Shown here in pieces: positions 59,058-64,000 of a DNA stretch of 64,000 bases. The first letter of the stretch is position 1. Every line of letters begins with the position of its first letter. This stretch comes from Lingula anatina (lineage: Eukaryota; Brachiopoda; Lingulata; Lingulida; Lingulidae): contig NW_019775125.1 in NCBI RefSeq assembly GCF_001039355.2, positions 214,124-278,123 on the forward strand, written 5' to 3'. The notes under the pieces were generated by a model. It saw only the letters and a program-made list of their open reading frames with translations, did not search any database and was not told where the DNA came from. The translations under genes and the position numbers were made by a program.

Positions 59058-60297
59058 CACACTTGACATTTAATATGGAATATTTCAGTTTCAGAGGTAT
59101 GCCTAGGTGAGATATGTGAATTAATGGAGAAGAATGTAGTCAGGTGTGTCGCTACCACATTATGTAATATGCAGTGATTTAATTGGGTAGTGCTCCCTTG
59201 GGCTGTTCAGAGCTTGGCTTTGGCAAATCACAATTCTGTCAAAAAAGCATCCATATAACTACTGCATAAAAGAATTTAAAAAAATTTGCATGCAAGCAGT
59301 CGGCCTTGCACTGCGTAAAGTGAAATAAGCAGTGATTTACAAATTTATTAATCTGTGGCTGAATAGCGCGAAAATGAAAGACTGCCAGACAGATTATTGT
59401 GCCAAACGGAACTGGCCGCACAGTTTTATAGAGTAATGCCCAGAGTGGTGTACCTACACAGAGACCACGCCCAGTGTAACGAAATCTTACCACCAGGGTA
59501 CAGGACCCACTGTTTTTCGGGATATGCTGCTGCAACTAAACAAAACCCACCCGTCCGTTCAGAATGAGGGGTAAATTGCCACCAAAACGCGTTTTTCAAG
59601 GCCCTAAGCGAACACCAAAGTGGTTTTAGCAGGTCATAATATCAGACGCCCTCCGAGGAACCCACTGTAAACAGCAAAACATCGACGTCTGTTTCTCTGA
59701 TGAATTGGGGACCATGGCCGTTTCCGGGTAGAATATTGGCTTTCTTTACTGAGGTCAGATTTCACCTGTACCGCTAAACTAGTCAAAACAGAGTTTACAG
59801 ACATCCAGAAGAAAGAAGCCGCACAATTTTAGGTTGTACGTTGAGATTGCCGGTTCACACAGATCACTTTTAATAGCCGATACCTTACAGAACCAAGGGA
59901 ATGAGCAAATACCTTGGTCATCAAAATAGCCATAGTTGAACCACATAGACAATGTGTGGGTAGGCAATTACTAACCCAATCAACGGCCTACGTGTCCTAC
60001 AACAAAACTGAACCAAGTTGGACAAGTTTTGACTGATGCCTGGAATGTCATTCAAGACTGAACTATCCCAAGGAATGCCTTGCCGCTTGAGAGCGCTGGT
60101 AGCAACCGGAAGAGGTCAGGCAAAACAACGTTGCTGTCCTTTGTGGAGCGTGTAATTTGTTTTACAACTGATCATTTGGAATATATGGATATCCAAAATA
60201 TCTCTTTTAATGGTTTTCGTATGACATAGAATAGGCAATGTATTTTTGTTTGCTTCACTGGCGAATATGATTATTAAAACAAAATTTTAATCCGTAT

Positions 60298-60332
<35 letters not shown>

Positions 60333-60406
60333 TCAGTCAGCAAAATGGGAAAAAACTGAAGAAATATGATTTGGAAAAAAATATTCCATATTAAATGTAA
60401 AGTCTG
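59058..60406 (+). mobile_element. Tc1-like transposon (copy 4)
   Basis: The terminal repeats (CACACTTGACATTTAATATG at the left, inverse at the right) are flanked by TA. The transposase region is internally deleted near 59815 and heavily mutated. A (TTTA)n tract lies at 60297-60333. Confidence 0.88.
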
Positions 60407-60629
60407 TAATTTGTATACGTTACAGGATATTCACTTTCGCTTCACATGCATCTTAAAAATGCATTAAAGCAATATTTGTGCTGCAAATCTCGCCCTATTG
60501 ACACCACATAACTTCAAATAGCATAACTTACAGAAATATTAAGAGGCTTCGTTTTACATAAAATGGTATTTGAAGGAATATTATATGCTTTCTTTCTGTC
60601 CTATATATTACTCTGGGGCATTTCCGGTG
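60407..60629. other. intergenic spacer
   Basis: AT-rich; nothing recognised. Confidence 0.5.
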
Positions 60630-61536
60630 TACCATGAAAATCTGACTCCCCCAAAATTTGACTCCCCAGTCAGATTTCCATAATGAAAATGTAACTCCCC
60701 ATTCAAACATTTATAATGAAAATGTGACTCCCCCCATTAAAATTTGACTCCCCTTATAAAACTTTATAGGAATCTTATTTTATTTGAGTATATGACTTTA
60801 ACATTGTAGTATGCATAGCGGATGATATATTGGAACTTTTTGTTAGTTTGCAGGTAAAAGTTTTAATGAGAACATAAGAAAATCAAAAAATGTATATTTT
60901 ACCACCCAGTGACTCATCTATGAAAAAAGCTATTTATTTGATATTTGGTGATCATTTCAACATCTTTCCCTTTATTATACTTTATGAAGAATATTTTGAA
61001 AATATTTGAAAGTTTGGTGGTAAAATATTAGATGTAAAAAATGAAAAAAAAATCATGAAAAATCTTCATATTCATACCCATTGGGATATGGACTCCCATG
61101 AAGAAAAGGACCTATTTTATTTTTAGTCACCATATCATTTATTTCCCTGTGGTTTGCATTGTGACATATATTTTGTTAATATTTGAAAGTTTGGTGGTGA
61201 TAACTTTGATGAAAATTGATAATTTTTGAAACAAGTATTCATTTTACTATCTGTAGGATTTGGACTCCCATAGCCTTTTCATAGGAGTCATTGGGTGGAA
61301 AAAACAAACATTTTTAATTCTCTTATTTTCTCATGAAAATTTTCAAAAAAAAAGTGCCAATGTATCTTCCATTATGCATACTACAAGATAAAAGTTATGT
61401 ACTCAAATGAAATAAGATTTATAAAGTCTTATGAGTGGGGAGTCAAAATTTCATGGGGGGGGGGGGGGGGCAGATTTTCATTATGAAATTTTGTCTGGGG
61501 GAGTCAGATTTTTATGGGAGTCAATTTTTCATGTTA
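60630..61536. mobile_element. foldback element with repeated GACTCCCC/GGGGAGTC words
   Basis: The left end, TACCATGAAAATCTGACTCC, and the right end, the inverse of TAACATGAAAAATTGACTCC, form an imperfect inverted repeat. Each end has three to five copies of (AAAAT)NTGACTCCCC in opposite orientations. The interior contains TTTGAAAGTTTGGTGGT twice and TGGACTCCCAT twice. There is a G17 run near 61457. No ORF. Target duplication not identified. Confidence 0.65.
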
Positions 61537-61599
61537 CATCGACAATTTATTTGAATAATTGCGTTATTGCTCGGGTAGCATTAATGTAGTCATACATAT

Positions 61600-61880
61600 G
61601 TAATGTTAGTAATTGACACGGAGCGGGAAGTGTTTTGTAGAGTGATTTGAGTTGATTGACATGCTCTTGTGGTATTTATAAAACTGCGCGTAATGTAAAC
61701 GGGGGGGGGGGGGGGGGGAGGAGGCTGCTAGAACTTGCATGAGGTAGAAATAGGAATGATGGAAGCGGCGCATGTAACAACTGGAAGATAGTTAATAAAT
61801 AATAAGAAAGACTATAAGCTCTCATAACATCAGCAAAAGATAAAGACAACAACTTCGTCACACATAACTGCGTTATTTGG
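61600..61880. repeat. duplicated segment, matches 26885-27130
   Basis: It shares GGAAGTGTTTTGTAGAGT, GAGTTGATTGACATG, AACTGCGCGTAATGTAAAC and CAACAACTTCGTCACACA with the other copy. A G18 run lies at 61701-61718. Confidence 0.65.
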
Positions 61881-62999
61881 CGGACTTTTACGAACTAGAG
61901 GACATATAAGTCAAATTTATGTCGAAAAATTTGAAGTTGAAGTTTGAAAACTTTTTTATAGCTGACCACGTGATTAATTTGGTTTAATAATAATATTTAT
62001 CTAAAGTCTAAAATACTTTATTTCAGCCGTGTAGGAAACTAGTGGACTTGGTCTATGCGTTACAGGAAATCTACTCTCGCTTCCTATGAAACATTAAGGT
62101 ACAGGTGGTACATTTGATACAGCAAATCTGTTAAAAGTCTCGGAGATTCTATTTTACAGTTGTGTTGTATGTCATTAACGAGAAAGGGTCAGTTATTTCA
62201 CGAATACAAAAGTATATAAAAGGTCGACATCTATAGTTGTGGAAATCGATTGGCGCCACCCAGAAAGAAAATGAACCGGGATTCCTTGCGAATTAGCACT
62301 GTCATTTTTAAAGCAAGGTATCGTACGATTAGTAGTACCACGATGAGGTGAGCGGTACCAATGCCGGATTAAAGCACTAGTATAAGGGTTCGTTCACATG
62401 AAAAATATATTTTCTAAAAATCTAAAAATCTATTGGCGGTATCTTGTGAATACCCCGCGGCGTAATTACTGGCAGCGCGAGCGATTTATTTCCAAAGCTG
62501 TAATTAATTCTTGGCTGCGCTCGGAGGAGATTCTCATACCATGACGCATGCTCAGTAGGAAGTTAGAAAGTAAATGGCGGTCGCAGTTGCTTTGAAAAAT
62601 GTGTTTGTCGATTTTGTGCAACAACAAGCACTACCACTAGCCATTTTACGCGTCGGTATGCTTGAGTCGTCACAACTAAACTGATAAACTCCACAGCTTA
62701 GAGATACTACTGCGCATGCGTCAAGGAGTCAGAAACCGCCAATTGATTTTTAGAAAATAGATTTTTCATGTGCCACATAAATGACACTAGAACCACATTA
62801 GTGAAACCATGCAGTGCTCTTCCTAAAATATCAAATGACAATATAGCAGTTAGAAAAAAATTCTATAAAAGAGACTCTAGCATATTTATGATGAAAATTA
62901 TTTTCAATCATGTTACCTTTTCTTAACCCATGCGTCAGTAAAATTTATATTGGAGTCAATAGTTATCCATTACCACTTTATTTCATAATTTGTATTGAA
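61881..62999. other. intergenic; right part homologous to the 3' flank of gene A
   Basis: No gene seen. From about 62440 the sequence is alignable with 6370-6775, e.g. ACTAGAACCACATTAGTGAAACC against CTAGAACCACATAATTGAAACC (compared in parts). Confidence 0.6.
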
Positions 63000-63430
63000 T
63001 CGATAGCATCTAAATATATCCGACTTGGATATTTCATTTATATCATACCGATCTTTCTCAATTTAACATATCATATCATGTGATCCCACGATGATATTTT
63101 ATCAGCATTATGCAAACCTTTTCCATTTTGATTTTTGAATTACAAACCTATCAAACTTGATATTACAGTGATATGAAATCAAACTTTGCCAATTCGAAAT
63201 TTTGATGATATTATATGAAACTGTCCCACTTTGATTTTTGATAATGTTATGCAAAGCTATCCCAATTTGATATCTTGTAACATAATACCCTGTGCAAATC
63301 CATCCCACTTTGATATTTGATAATATAAAGCTATCCCACTTTGATTATAGGTATCGCACTTGATATTTTGGTCATAGTATATAAGACAACCCACTTTCGA
63401 TATTTCAATCTAATTTTCAGGTAAAATGTC
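63000..63430. repeat. AT-rich minisatellite 3' of gene C
   Basis: Diverged units with the core CTATCCCACTTTGATATTT, the same family and position as downstream of genes A and B. Confidence 0.88.
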
Positions 63431-63675
63431 AAGAGATATCCCGTGTTTGTCCGAGGTCAAGTTACGTTTAACTATCCACAGAACAATACGGCTTAATATA
63501 TGTTTCATTTAGCTATACGAAGAACATTTTTTTTTATAAACTTATTTGTGTGATATATGCAGTTATTTAGTAAAATTAGCGCTCCATCTTCACAGTCATC
63601 AATAAATCATTCAATCATTGCAATGGCTGAAAGTCAACTCATTACGAAGATAATAACCGGCAAGTCTTTCTTGAA

Positions 63676-64000
63676 TTACACAGCTATCTTGGAAGAATGT
63701 CTCTGGGCGGAAGATAAGTAATCGGTGCTTGGTGGTCCATCGACAGGTGTGGTAGTGTTTGTTATACTAATGGGTTCGGAAGTGTTTGTTATATCAATGG
63801 GTGCGTTTGTGTTTGTTATATCAGTGGGTGTGAGAGTGGTTGTTATATTCATGGGTGTGGTAGTGTTTGTTATATCAGTGGGTGTGGTAGTGTCTGTCAT
63901 TGCAGTTGGTGTGGTAGTGTTTGTTATAGCAGTGGGTGTGGCAGTGGTTGTTATATTCATGGCTGAAGTAGTGTTTGTTATATCAGTGGGTGTGGTAGTG
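63676..64000 (-). CDS. gene C (partial, 3' end): Thr/Pro repeat protein lacking the VWD domain
   Basis: An open minus-strand frame enters from the right edge and stops at TAA 63678-63676. It encodes at least nine 9-residue units of the type TDITNTTTP, then VDGPPST exactly as in gene B exon 12. It then switches to DYLSSAQRHSSKIAV. The DNA for this tail (63676-63725) matches the 3' UTR of gene A (about 7738-7775). Everything from the end of the linker through the VWD exons is absent. The frame stays open across the junction at about 63724. It may be a truncated functional paralogue, a pseudogene, or a misassembly; the upstream exons lie outside the window. Confidence 0.65.
   Translation of the reverse strand, partial: TTTPTDITNTTSAMNITTTATPTAITNTTTPTAMTDTTTPTDITNTTTPMNITTTLTPTDITNTNAPIDITNTSEPISITNTTTPVDGPPSTDYLSSAQRHSSKIAV

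Overview
This is an AT-rich, intron- and transposon-rich animal (metazoan) sequence. Introns have GT-AG borders, there are many DNA transposons, and long microsatellites are common. A short terminal motif resembling AAAGGGACAATAACTC, which I associate with dispersed repeats of molluscs, and the overall repeat mix suggest a marine invertebrate, perhaps a mollusc. That assignment is tentative.

The backbone is a tandem family of paralogous genes on the minus strand, called A, B and C here. I rebuilt A and B exon by exon by comparing them with each other. Each has 15 coding exons and the same splice phases. Their summed lengths are exact multiples of three: 2730 nt (909 aa) for A and 3012 nt (1003 aa) for B. 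Exon 1, only 16 codons, carries the start of the signal peptide. It lies far upstream: 31043-30996 for A, across an intron of about 13.8 kb, and 58664-58617 for B, across about 4.2 kb. Each product is a predicted secreted protein: a signal peptide, a long beta-rich region I do not recognise, a Thr/Pro linker, and one C-terminal von Willebrand factor type D (VWD) domain. A and B differ by a 42-bp in-frame duplication (A), a 105-codon Thr/Pro linker expansion (B), a GC-AG intron (A), and transposon insertions that account for several intron-length differences. Gene C enters at the right edge. Its Thr/Pro repeat exon is joined directly to sequence matching the 3' UTR of A, so the VWD domain is missing.

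Layout: 1-7.5 kb is downstream of A, with nested transposons and a minisatellite. 7.9-31.0 kb is gene A, whose giant intron 1 (17.2-31.0 kb) holds tandem repeats, a Harbinger-type element, a decayed LINE and a full-length Tc1-like element. 31.0-42.9 kb is intergenic: a nested Harbinger-like element in a Tc1-like element, an assembly gap (35575-36195), and three copies of a 0.8-0.9 kb tandem repeat. 42.9-58.7 kb is gene B. 58.7-63.7 kb holds another Tc1-like element, a foldback element, and a block matching the 3' flank of A. 63.7-64.0 kb is the end of gene C.

No prokaryotic operon, CRISPR array, rRNA or confident tRNA gene is present. Most interesting are the gene family itself, the VWD-less gene C, and a TIR element carrying a coding-like first exon.
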